A stretch of DNA of 5,237 nucleotides from Oscillospiraceae bacterium (lineage in GTDB: Bacteria; Bacillota_A; Clostridia; Oscillospirales; Oscillospiraceae), in contig JAFTBL010000179.1 in NCBI GenBank assembly GCA_017455225.1, positions 1 through 5,237 on the forward strand. Reading direction: 5' to 3'. Below are positions 1 to 5,237 of the stretch, piece after piece. The position numbers and the translations under genes are program-made. The stretch's first letter is position 1, and every line of letters begins with the position of its first letter. Under the pieces are notes generated by a model. That model was not told the DNA's origin, did no database searches, and saw nothing but the letters and a program-made list of their open reading frames with translations.

Positions 1-341
1 CAGCCCATCCGGCAGCCCACCTGCGAGGAAATGCACACCGTGTTGCCGTGGTGATAGTGCATCAACACCGTTTCAATGCAGTTGCCGTCCGACAACTGCC
101 ATAGATATTTCACTGTGCCGTCCAGCTGCGACACCTGCTTGCGCAGAACGGTGGGCGCGCTGACAAAGCATTGCTGCGCCAGCTTTTCCCGCAGCGAAAG
201 GGGCAGATTGCTCATCTCCTCAAAGCTGCGCACGCCCCGGTGGAGCCATGTAAATACCTGTCTGCCCCGGAAGGCCGGCTCCCCCAGTTGGCACAAAAGC
301 TCCGTGATCTCCGGGGGCGACTTGGATTTCAGATCGATCAT
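1..341 (-). CDS. rlmN: 23S rRNA m2A2503 / tRNA m2A37 methyltransferase RlmN, N-terminal part only (3' end beyond window)
   Basis: RlmN is a radical-SAM enzyme that methylates C2 of A2503 in 23S rRNA and of A37 in some tRNAs. 113 complete codons plus two bases are visible. The N-terminal helical domain shows AFRGRQVFTWLHRGVRSF (23-40) followed by EEMSNLPLSLR, typical of RlmN. The end, CISSQVGC (103-110) then RMG and a TG- codon that must be Cys or Trp, is the beginning of the CxxxCxxC cluster motif; Cys is expected. With a constant offset of 15 to E. coli, Glu90, Cys103 and Cys110 match Glu105, Cys118 and cluster ligand Cys125. The methyl-carrying Cys near the C-terminus is outside the window. 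The start ATG at 341 is supported by GAGGAG 5 nt upstream and by the family N-terminus MIDLKSKS. It overlaps the rsmB stop by ATGA. The resistance-linked paralogue Cfr is unlikely given the operon context. Confidence 0.96.
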   Translation of the reverse strand, partial: MIDLKSKSPPEITELLCQLGEPAFRGRQVFTWLHRGVRSFEEMSNLPLSLREKLAQQCFVSAPTVLRKQVSQLDGTVKYLWQLSDGNCIETVLMHYHHGNTVCISSQVGCRMG

Positions 342-352
342 AGGGTCTCCTC
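338..352 (-). promoter_or_regulatory. rsmB-rlmN coupling junction: ATGA overlap with GAGGAG ribosome binding site
   Basis: The rlmN ATG (341-339) and rsmB TGA (340-338) overlap as ATGA. GAGGAG at 352-347 lies 5 nt upstream of the start and is a good Shine-Dalgarno match. It is encoded within the last codons of rsmB. Confidence 0.8.
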
Positions 353-1690
353 GTTTTTTCTGCGCATGCGGCAGATGTAAAACCCGTCCGTGCCGGTGCG
401 GTGGGGCCACAGCGTTACGTGACCCGCCGTTTGCCCTACGGGGCCGGGCAGGGTGAACGGCTCCTCGGCAAACTGGGTGTGATCGTGCAAAAACGCCTCG
501 GTCACGCCCTCGTTTTCCTCCGGCAGCACCGTGCAGGTGGAGTATACCAGCAATCCGCCGGGACGCACATAGGCGGCGGCGTTATCCAGAATTGCCCGCT
601 GCAGTGCCGGCAGGGCCGCCAAAGCCGATGGGTCTTTATAACGGATATCCGGTTTCTTGCGGATGATGCCCAGTCCGCTGCAGGGCACGTCCGCCACCAC
701 CAGATCGGCCTGTCCGACCCACGCGGCGTGCCGCTCCCTGCCGTCAGCGAGCATAGGCTGCACACTGCGCAGTCCCAGCCTGGCGGCGCCGGAGGACAGC
801 AGCTTCACCTTGTGGGGATAGATATCGCAGGCAAGGATCTGCCCCCGGTCGCCCCGGTCGATGGCCAGTGCAAAGGACTTTCCGCCGGGCGCTGCGCAAA
901 CGTCCAGCACCCGCTCCTGCCCCTCGTCCCGCGCCGCCAGCGCCACAAGGCGCGCGCCGGCGTCCTGCACGGTGAAATCCCCGGCGCGAAAGCTCTCCAG
1001 CCGCTCCAGATCGCCGGTGCCCTGCAGGATGAGGCAGCCCTCCAGCCACGGGTGGGGCTGCGCGCTCACGCCCTCACGCTGCAGCTTTTCCGTCAGCTCC
1101 GCCGGCGTAAGGCGCAGCGTGTTTGTCTGCACGGTCATGGGGGCAAGCTCGTTGTCACAGCGCAGCAGCGCTTCGCATTCCTCCGCCCCCAGCAAGGTCA
1201 GAAATCGCTCCACCATCCAGAGGGGATGGCTGTATCGCAGTGAAAGGGTCTGCGCCGCGCCCCCCTCCGGCAGCGGCGGCAACGCGTGGCGGTTGGCCGC
1301 CAGCTTGCGCAGCACGGCGTTCACCAGTCCGGCCGCCTTGGGCCGTCCGTGGCGGCGCACCTGCTCCACCGAGTCGTTCACCGCCGCGTGGACAGGGATC
1401 TTGTCCATGAAAAGAAGCTGATAGGTGCCCAGATACAGCACCTGACGCACCACAGTCTCCAGATGTGCCGGGCGCTGGGTGCAGTAGCAGCCGACGTAGT
1501 GCTCCAGCAGCATCCTGTTTTGCAGCACGCCGTAGCACAGGCGGGTCGCCAAGGCGGCGTCCCGGCTGTCCAAATGGTGCCGGGCGAGGATCTTCTTCAG
1601 TCCGGCGTCCGACCACGCGTTGGCGTTTGCCATCTGCATCAGAACCTCCAGCGCCGCTTCCCGCGCCGGGGCGACGTGTGCCTCGCTCAT
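338..1690 (-). CDS. rsmB: 16S rRNA (cytosine-967-C5)-methyltransferase RsmB
   Basis: RsmB (Sun) uses S-adenosylmethionine to make m5C967 in helix 31 of 16S rRNA, near the P-site. The product is 450 residues, within the family range (about 430-450). An N-terminal NusB-like helical RNA-binding domain (about 7-135) leads into a short linker and an RNA-recognition segment beginning MTVQTNTLRLT (185-195). The Rossmann methyltransferase domain (about 240-445) has motif I LDVCAAPGGKS (262-272), acidic Asp289 in ILACDI, motif IV ADVPCSGLG (333-341) and motif VI YSTCT (383-387). By family knowledge Cys386 is the nucleophile attacking C6 of cytosine and Cys337 assists product release; both are present, so the enzyme should be active. 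The start ATG overlaps the fmt stop (ATGA) and the stop overlaps the rlmN start (ATGA). The last codons contain an A AAA AAC heptamer, listed separately. RsmF-type paralogues are the alternative; the NusB domain and gene context favour RsmB. Confidence 0.96.
   Translation of the reverse strand: MSEAHVAPAREAALEVLMQMANANAWSDAGLKKILARHHLDSRDAALATRLCYGVLQNRMLLEHYVGCYCTQRPAHLETVVRQVLYLGTYQLLFMDKIPVHAAVNDSVEQVRRHGRPKAAGLVNAVLRKLAANRHALPPLPEGGAAQTLSLRYSHPLWMVERFLTLLGAEECEALLRCDNELAPMTVQTNTLRLTPAELTEKLQREGVSAQPHPWLEGCLILQGTGDLERLESFRAGDFTVQDAGARLVALAARDEGQERVLDVCAAPGGKSFALAIDRGDRGQILACDIYPHKVKLLSSGAARLGLRSVQPMLADGRERHAAWVGQADLVVADVPCSGLGIIRKKPDIRYKDPSALAALPALQRAILDNAAAYVRPGGLLVYSTCTVLPEENEGVTEAFLHDHTQFAEEPFTLPGPVGQTAGHVTLWPHRTGTDGFYICRMRRKNEETL
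353..359 (-). other. A AAA AAC slippery-type heptamer at the end of rsmB, in phase to read into rlmN
   Basis: The rsmB codons AGA AAA AAC contain A AAA AAC in the X XXY YYZ phase, four codons before the rsmB stop triplet. A -1 shift here reads CGA GGA GAC CCT and then the rlmN ATG in frame, giving an RsmB-RlmN fusion. I see no upstream Shine-Dalgarno stimulator and no strong downstream stem, so chance is a good alternative. Confidence 0.15.
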
Positions 1691-1700
1691 AGGCCCACCT
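1687..1700 (-). promoter_or_regulatory. fmt-rsmB coupling junction: ATGA overlap with AGGTGG ribosome binding site
   Basis: The rsmB ATG (1690-1688) and fmt TGA (1689-1687) overlap as ATGA. AGGTGGG at 1700-1694 lies 3-4 nt upstream of the start, which is closer than ideal. Initiation at rsmB may therefore rely partly on ribosomes that have just ended fmt. Confidence 0.65.
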
Positions 1701-2607
1701 GCACCTTGTGGCCCGCCAGATAGGCCGCCGCGCTCATGCGCTTGCCGCCCTCCGGCTGCAGCTCCGTGAGAAGGAGGCTCCGTCCGTCGCCGCAGGCGAT
1801 CTCGATGCCCCGCTTCGATGCGGACAGCACCGTGCCGGCAGGAGCGGTCGTATCACCGCCCACGCGGCTGGCATACAGCTTCAGCGCCACGCCGTCAATC
1901 ACGGCGGCGGCACAGGGCCAAGGCACAAGGCCGCGGATCTGATCGTGAATGCTGCGGGCGCTTTCCGTCCAAACCACCGGGGAAAGAGACTTATCCAGCA
2001 TTGGTGCATAGGTGACGCCCTCTGCCGGTTGGGGAACGCGCCGGGCGGTACCGTCCGCGATGGCCCGCACCGCTTTTATGAGCGCCCGGGCGCCGATAGG
2101 CGCCAGCCGCGCCATCAATTCGGCGGCGTCCTCCTCCGGGTCGATAGGGGTCTGCACCGTCAGCAGCATATCCCCCGCGTCCAGCTCGCTTGCCATGTAC
2201 ATGATGGTCACGCCGGTGACGTCGTCACCGTGCAGCACGGCCTGATTGACCGGCGAGGCGCCCCGCCAGCGCGGCAGGAGCGACGCGTGCACGTTGATGG
2301 CGCCATAGGGCGGCGCACTGAGAATATCGTCCGGCAGGATCCTGCCGTAGGCCGCCACCACGATCAGCTCCGGCGCCAGCTCCCGGACGGTTGCCAGTGC
2401 AGTGCCGTCCCGCATTTTCAGCGGCTGAAAGACCGGAATGCCGCGAGCGAGCGCGTACTCCTTCACCGGGGAGCATACCGTCTTGTGTCCCCGTCCCTTG
2501 GGGCGATCCGGCTGGGTAAAAACGCCGCACACGTCGTGCCCGTCGGACACCAGCGCCTCGAGTGAGGCAACTGCAAAATCCGGCGTGCCCATAAACAGGA
2601 TCCTCAT
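1687..2607 (-). CDS. fmt: Methionyl-tRNA formyltransferase
   Basis: Fmt transfers a formyl group from 10-formyltetrahydrofolate to the amino group of Met on initiator tRNA, allowing normal translation initiation. The product is 306 residues, a normal family length. The N-terminal Rossmann-type domain starts MRILFMGTPDFA. The tRNA-sensing loop TQPDRPKGRG (31-40) follows; its Arg39 should correspond to E. coli Arg42. The catalytic set is Asn105 and His107 in INVHASLLP, and Asp143 in ELDAGDM; the spacing matches E. coli Asn108/His110/Asp146. YAPMLDKSLSP (200-210) is the linker into the C-terminal OB-fold domain (about 211-306), which binds tRNA. The SLLPxxRGA motif continues SP where AP is more common, a minor change. 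The start is fixed by the family N-terminus and a purine-rich ribosome binding region. The gene overlaps def at its start and rsmB at its end, both by ATGA. No Zn-peptidase gene separates fmt from rsmB, unlike in some Clostridia. Confidence 0.98.
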   Translation of the reverse strand: MRILFMGTPDFAVASLEALVSDGHDVCGVFTQPDRPKGRGHKTVCSPVKEYALARGIPVFQPLKMRDGTALATVRELAPELIVVAAYGRILPDDILSAPPYGAINVHASLLPRWRGASPVNQAVLHGDDVTGVTIMYMASELDAGDMLLTVQTPIDPEEDAAELMARLAPIGARALIKAVRAIADGTARRVPQPAEGVTYAPMLDKSLSPVVWTESARSIHDQIRGLVPWPCAAAVIDGVALKLYASRVGGDTTAPAGTVLSASKRGIEIACGDGRSLLLTELQPEGGKRMSAAAYLAGHKVQVGL

Positions 2608-2622
2608 TCTTCCTCTTCCTCC
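2604..2622 (-). promoter_or_regulatory. def-fmt coupling junction: ATGA overlap with RBS inside the Def acidic tail
   Basis: The fmt ATG (2607-2605) and def TGA (2606-2604) share the tetranucleotide ATGA. Upstream on the minus strand is a run of purines, with GGAGG at 2622-2618 (10 nt from ATG) and GAGG at 2615-2612 (4 nt). The same purines encode the Glu repeat closing Def. Either GG-rich core could pair with 16S rRNA; the two flank the optimal spacing. Confidence 0.75.
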
Positions 2623-3104
2623 ATGCGGCGGATATAGTCCTCCAGCTCCTGCCCCTCCATCAGATGGTCGGTGTGCTCCACGAACAGATGCCCGTCCAGA
2701 TGTTCGATCTCATGGCAGAAGCAGCGGGCGGTGAGCCCCTCGTCTTCCACCTCGAACCATTCGCCGGTGCGATCCTGCGCCCGCACGCGCACGAATGCCG
2801 GGCGCGTGACCTCGCCGTACTTGCCGGGCACGCTCAAGCAGCCCTCCAGACCGGTCTGCTCGCCTTCGGTGGCAATGATAACGGGATTCACCAGCTCGAT
2901 GATCTCGTTGTCCTCATTCATCACCACGCACACACGGCGCAAAACGCCTACCTGCGGCGCGGCAAGTCCCACGCCGCCGCTGTCCAGCAGCGTGTCCTTC
3001 ATGTCGTCCAGCAGCGTCCAAAGACGTGCGTTGAACTCCGTCACCGGGCGGCACTTTTTGGTCAGGCACTCCTCACCCTGCAGCGCGATCTTACGCAATG
3101 CCAT
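2604..3104 (-). CDS. def: Peptide deformylase
   Basis: This cytosolic metalloenzyme removes the formyl group from the N-terminal methionine of nascent proteins as they leave the ribosome. The product is 166 residues, close to the 169 of E. coli Def. All three family motifs are present: GVGLAAPQ (44-51), EGCLS (87-91) and HEIEH followed by LDG (131-138). By family knowledge the metal ligands are Cys89, His131 and His135, with Glu132 the catalytic base. The usual motif III is HExDH, so Glu134 is a mild conservative variant. The protein ends in five glutamates, and those codons also serve as the ribosome binding region of fmt. The ATG at 3104 starts the typical MALRKI sequence and follows the priA stop by 13 bp. 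The stop TGA overlaps the fmt ATG by 4 nt. The adjacent formyltransferase gene is the usual def-fmt pairing. It resembles the DefA-type enzyme of Firmicutes rather than the longer type 2 form. Confidence 0.98.
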   Translation of the reverse strand: MALRKIALQGEECLTKKCRPVTEFNARLWTLLDDMKDTLLDSGGVGLAAPQVGVLRRVCVVMNEDNEIIELVNPVIIATEGEQTGLEGCLSVPGKYGEVTRPAFVRVRAQDRTGEWFEVEDEGLTARCFCHEIEHLDGHLFVEHTDHLMEGQELEDYIRRMEEEEE

Positions 3105-3119
3105 CTCAAATACACCCTC
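3105..3119 (-). promoter_or_regulatory. Ribosome binding site of def, overlapping the priA stop codon
   Basis: Read on the minus strand, the priA TGA (3120-3118) runs directly into GAGGGTG (3119-3113), leaving 8 nt to the def ATG (10 nt from GAGGG). The last two bases of the priA stop are part of this Shine-Dalgarno-like element, so a ribosome ending on priA sits on the def entry site. This is the only junction in the window with a gap rather than an overlap. Confidence 0.65.
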
Positions 3120-5237
3120 AATCCATCAAATTGCAGTCTGCAAAAATATGCAGTCCCTTGTTTTCCTTTCGCTGATAAAACTGCTTCAACAGCGCCGATA
3201 CCACACCGCGCAGCTGCGTATCGTTCTTACCGATCAGCATCAAACGGTAGCGGTAGCGGTTGTTCACCTTTACCACCGGCGCCGGAGCAGGCCCCAGCAC
3301 CTCCCAGAACAGCTCCTTGTAGGGGGCTTGTCCCGCAATGCGGCGCAGCCCCTCCGCCACCTGGGCGCAGCCGGCGCGCACCCGCGGCTCCTCGCCGCCT
3401 GTTACCGTGAGTACCGTCTGGTCGGCAAAGGGTGGGTCACGGCGCAGCTTGCGCATCCGGATCTCGCCGTCGTAGAAACGCTGATAGTCCTGCTGTGCTG
3501 CGGCGAGGATCACGTCGTTTTCCGGCGTATAGGTCTGAATCACGGCGCGGCCGGTCCTTTCCCCCCGGCCGGCACGGCCCACCACCTGCGTCAGCAGGCT
3601 GAAGGTGCGCTCCGAGGCGCGGTAGTGATCTACATACAAACTCTGGTCAGCGGCTAAAACGCCCACCAGCGTCACGTTTTCAAAGTCAAGCCCCTTGGCC
3701 ACCATCTGGGTACCCAGCAGAATGGGCACCTTTTTTTCCGAAAATTCCCTCAGCAGCTTCTCGTGACCCTCCCCCACCGTGTCGGCGTCCATCCGCAGGA
3801 CGGGCACACCGGGAAACAGGGCAGCCAGCTCTTCCTCCGCCTTCTGGGTGCCCGTACCGAGATATTTCATGGCGCCGCCGCATTCCGGGCACTCCTCCGG
3901 TGCTTTTTCGGAATATCCGCAGTGGTGGCACATCAGTCGCCCGTTGGCGGAGTGATAGGTCAGGTACACGCTGCAGCGAGGGCATTGGGGCACGTAGCCA
4001 CAGCCGGGACAGAGCATCTGGCGGCTGCTGCCGCGGCGGTTGAGAAACAGGATGCATTGCTCCCCCCGCTCCAGATTCTTTTGGATCTCCGCCGCCAGCA
4101 CGCGGCTGACGGCGCCGGTATTGCCCTGCCGCAGCTCCTGCCGCATATCCGCCACGATGACCTGCGGCAGCCGCTGTTCGTTATAGCGGCTGGTCAGGAT
4201 GCAGTGGCCGTAATCGCCCCGGCGGGCGAAATACGCCGTTTCCACCGTGGGGGTGGCGGAGCCCAGCACCAGCCGGGCTCCCTCCTGCGCGCAGCGGTAT
4301 TTGGCAATGTCCCGTGCGTGGTAACAGGGCGCGTTTTCCGATTCGTAGGAGCTCTCCTGCTCCTCATCCATGACGATGAGCCCGATGTTCTTCAGCGGCG
4401 CGAACACCGCCGAGCGGGTACCCAGTACGATGCGGGCCTCCCCGCGGCGGATGCGCTTGTACTGATCGTACCGCTCCGTCATGCGCAGCGCGCTGTGCAA
4501 AAGCGCCACATCGGAGCCGAAATAGGCACTGAAGCGCGCCATCATCTGCGGCGTAAGCACGATTTCCGGCACCAGGATCATCACCGTTTTCCCCTGAGCC
4601 AAAAGCTCTTGGGCAAGCCGGATGTAGATCAGCGTTTTGCCGCTGCCTGTCACGCCCTCCAGCAGAGTCACACCGGCCTTTCCGGAACGGCATTGCTCCA
4701 GCAGCGTGGAAAACACCTGCTGCTGAGCGCCGTTCAGTGTAATGGGATCTCCCTTTACACCCGTTTGGGTACAACGGATCCGATAGGTCTCCTCCTCCCG
4801 CATCTGCACAAGGCCCTGCTGGGCAAGGCGCTGCAGCGCCGGGCGGGAGACGCCGGTATAGTAGCACAGATCGTGATCGGAGGACTCCCCCAGCTGCGCC
4901 AAAAGGCGCAGAGCGTCCGCCTGCCGGGGAGCCGAGCGGCTTCTCTTTTCCGCTGCAGCCAGCGCGGTCTCAGTGCTTACAGCCAGCGACAGCATGGTAA
5001 CCATGCGGTCATGGGCAGCCCGTTCGCTCTCCAGCACTGTGTAGGCAAGGCCGCGAGAGCGCAACTCCTCCAGCACCGGCAGTACGTCGCACTCCAGCTT
5101 CCGCTGCAGCGTATCGGCGTCCTGGGGCTTTTTCCGCAGCCGATCCAGCACCGTGCGCTCCGTCTCCGTGAGAAGATAGGCCTCCTCTCCGGCGGCGTGC
5201 CACACCTCGTGCACCCGGTACCAGATGGCAGCGGGCA
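3118..5237 (-). CDS. priA: Primosomal protein N' (PriA), replication restart 3'-5' DNA helicase; 5' end cut by window edge
   Basis: PriA recognises stalled or collapsed forks and reloads the replicative helicase. 705 complete codons are visible, numbered here from the first complete codon at 5235. Seen in order: a winged-helix-like region (about 15-150); Walker A GVTGSGKT (194-201); VPEI (222-225); GTRSAVFAPL (272-281); a Walker B/DExH box reading DEEQ (290-293); GSATP (325-329); eight cysteines in four pairs (409/412, 418/421, 436/439, 449/452), the PriA double zinc site; motif V GTQMVAKGLDF (508-518); motif VI QVVGRAGR (550-557); and a C-terminal domain with LGPAPAP. The GTG at 5214 is not the true start. 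The frame stays open to the edge, and the preceding residues PAAIWYR match the end of the N-terminal 3' DNA-binding domain, so about 100 residues lie outside. The family is usually 730-810 residues. It is followed by def after 13 bp. Identity is certain; the start cannot be seen. Confidence 0.98.
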   Translation of the reverse strand, partial: PAAIWYRVHEVWHAAGEEAYLLTETERTVLDRLRKKPQDADTLQRKLECDVLPVLEELRSRGLAYTVLESERAAHDRMVTMLSLAVSTETALAAAEKRSRSAPRQADALRLLAQLGESSDHDLCYYTGVSRPALQRLAQQGLVQMREEETYRIRCTQTGVKGDPITLNGAQQQVFSTLLEQCRSGKAGVTLLEGVTGSGKTLIYIRLAQELLAQGKTVMILVPEIVLTPQMMARFSAYFGSDVALLHSALRMTERYDQYKRIRRGEARIVLGTRSAVFAPLKNIGLIVMDEEQESSYESENAPCYHARDIAKYRCAQEGARLVLGSATPTVETAYFARRGDYGHCILTSRYNEQRLPQVIVADMRQELRQGNTGAVSRVLAAEIQKNLERGEQCILFLNRRGSSRQMLCPGCGYVPQCPRCSVYLTYHSANGRLMCHHCGYSEKAPEECPECGGAMKYLGTGTQKAEEELAALFPGVPVLRMDADTVGEGHEKLLREFSEKKVPILLGTQMVAKGLDFENVTLVGVLAADQSLYVDHYRASERTFSLLTQVVGRAGRGERTGRAVIQTYTPENDVILAAAQQDYQRFYDGEIRMRKLRRDPPFADQTVLTVTGGEEPRVRAGCAQVAEGLRRIAGQAPYKELFWEVLGPAPAPVVKVNNRYRYRLMLIGKNDTQLRGVVSALLKQFYQRKENKGLHIFADCNLMD
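3709..3750 (-). other. Candidate programmed -1 frameshift site in priA (dnaX-like)
   Basis: Minus-strand codons GAA AAA AAG of priA hold the heptamer A AAA AAG (3736-3730) in the phase needed for -1 slippage. AGGG (3750-3747) lies 10 nt upstream of the heptamer, resembling the stimulatory element in E. coli dnaX. Downstream, GGTGCCCA (3730-3723) can pair with TGGGTACC (3716-3709) around a 6-nt loop, with one G-U pair. The stem begins at the heptamer itself, closer than the usual 5-9 nt spacer, which is a weakness. A shifted ribosome would add 14 residues and stop at TGA 3688-3686, before helicase motifs V and VI. Function is inferred from sequence only. Confidence 0.22.

Larger units (their letters stand above)
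1..5237 (-). other. Single co-directional operon segment priA-def-fmt-rsmB-rlmN
   Basis: Five minus-strand genes are joined by one 13-bp gap and three 4-nt overlaps, leaving no room for internal terminators and no convincing internal promoter. The order matches the Firmicutes cluster, in which rlmN is normally followed by the Ser/Thr phosphatase/kinase pair prpC-prkC and priA is often preceded by coaBC. Those neighbours would lie outside both edges; this is expectation, not observation. Confidence 0.85.

Noticed and set aside
401..1243. Plus-strand 280-codon open frame across rsmB
   Set aside because: It is antisense to a clear RsmB with all catalytic motifs. The translation is low-complexity, rich in Arg, Gly, Gln and His, with no recognisable domain; this is a GC-rich shadow.
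1708..2565. Plus-strand 285-codon open frame across fmt
   Set aside because: It mirrors fmt almost end to end, as expected when high-GC codon bias removes stops from the opposite strand. No family resemblance was seen.
3054..3060. C AAA AAG at Lys-Lys in def as a further slippery site
   Set aside because: The first base breaks the X XXY repeat, and no stimulator was seen. It mainly shows that AAA AAG is a usual way to encode Lys-Lys in this genome.
3138..3153. Inverted repeat CTGCA/TGCAG around an A/T-rich loop near the end of priA, with a nearby direct repeat TGCAGTC
   Set aside because: The stem is only 5 bp, lies inside priA coding sequence and is not followed by a U-run in the direction of transcription. 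It is not a credible terminator or operator.
3105..3180. Possible internal promoter for def in the AT-richer end of priA
   Set aside because: On the minus strand no -35-like and -10-like pair with 16-18 nt spacing was found. TTGATG and TATTTG are only 11 nt apart.
2671..3657. Plus-strand 328-codon open frame crossing def and the end of priA
   Set aside because: The translation is Ser, Arg and Pro rich with no motif, and it spans two well-supported genes and their junction on the opposite strand.
1..5237. A novel defence, mobile or biosynthetic system
   Set aside because: Every base belongs to a conserved housekeeping operon with well-known families. No unknown gene, repeat array, integrase or toxin-antitoxin pair is present.

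Overview
This window is a compact piece of a conserved bacterial housekeeping operon. Every gene lies on the minus strand, so transcription runs from high to low coordinates. The order is priA (5' end beyond the right edge), def, fmt, rsmB, rlmN (3' end beyond the left edge). This order is classical for Firmicutes; Bacillus subtilis has priA-defA-fmt-rsmB-rlmN followed by prpC-prkC. The high GC content (roughly 60% by eye), the PriA variant reading DEEQ where most bacteria have DEEH, and the Clostridia-like wording of several motifs suggest a GC-rich member of the Clostridia, perhaps Oscillospirales (Oscillospiraceae or Ruminococcaceae). That placement is inference and was not tested by search.

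Layout from 5' to 3' of the transcript: 5237-3118 is the helicase body and C-terminal part of PriA, the replication restart helicase. 3104-2604 is peptide deformylase. 2607-1687 is methionyl-tRNA formyltransferase. 1690-338 is the 16S rRNA m5C967 methyltransferase RsmB. 341-1 is the first 113 codons of the 23S rRNA/tRNA m2A methyltransferase RlmN. Nothing is left uncovered except a 13-bp gap between priA and def. No promoter, terminator, RNA gene, mobile element or CRISPR array is visible. The operon promoter must lie beyond the right edge and the terminator beyond the left edge.

The genes join replication restart to the bacterial N-formylmethionine cycle (Fmt adds the formyl group to initiator Met-tRNA, Def removes it from the nascent chain) and to ribosome modification (RsmB on 16S, RlmN on 23S and tRNA). 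The three downstream junctions (def/fmt, fmt/rsmB, rsmB/rlmN) are all 4-nt ATGA overlaps, which points to tight translational coupling.

I found no new multi-gene system here; this is ordinary core-genome sequence. The most interesting hidden signals are two candidate -1 ribosomal frameshift sites in the correct phase. One is a dnaX-type A AAA AAG heptamer inside priA, with an AGGG element 10 nt upstream and a possible stem just downstream; it would give a PriA truncated before helicase motifs V and VI. The other is an A AAA AAC heptamer at the end of rsmB; it would read straight into rlmN. Both may be chance and are offered as testable hypotheses.
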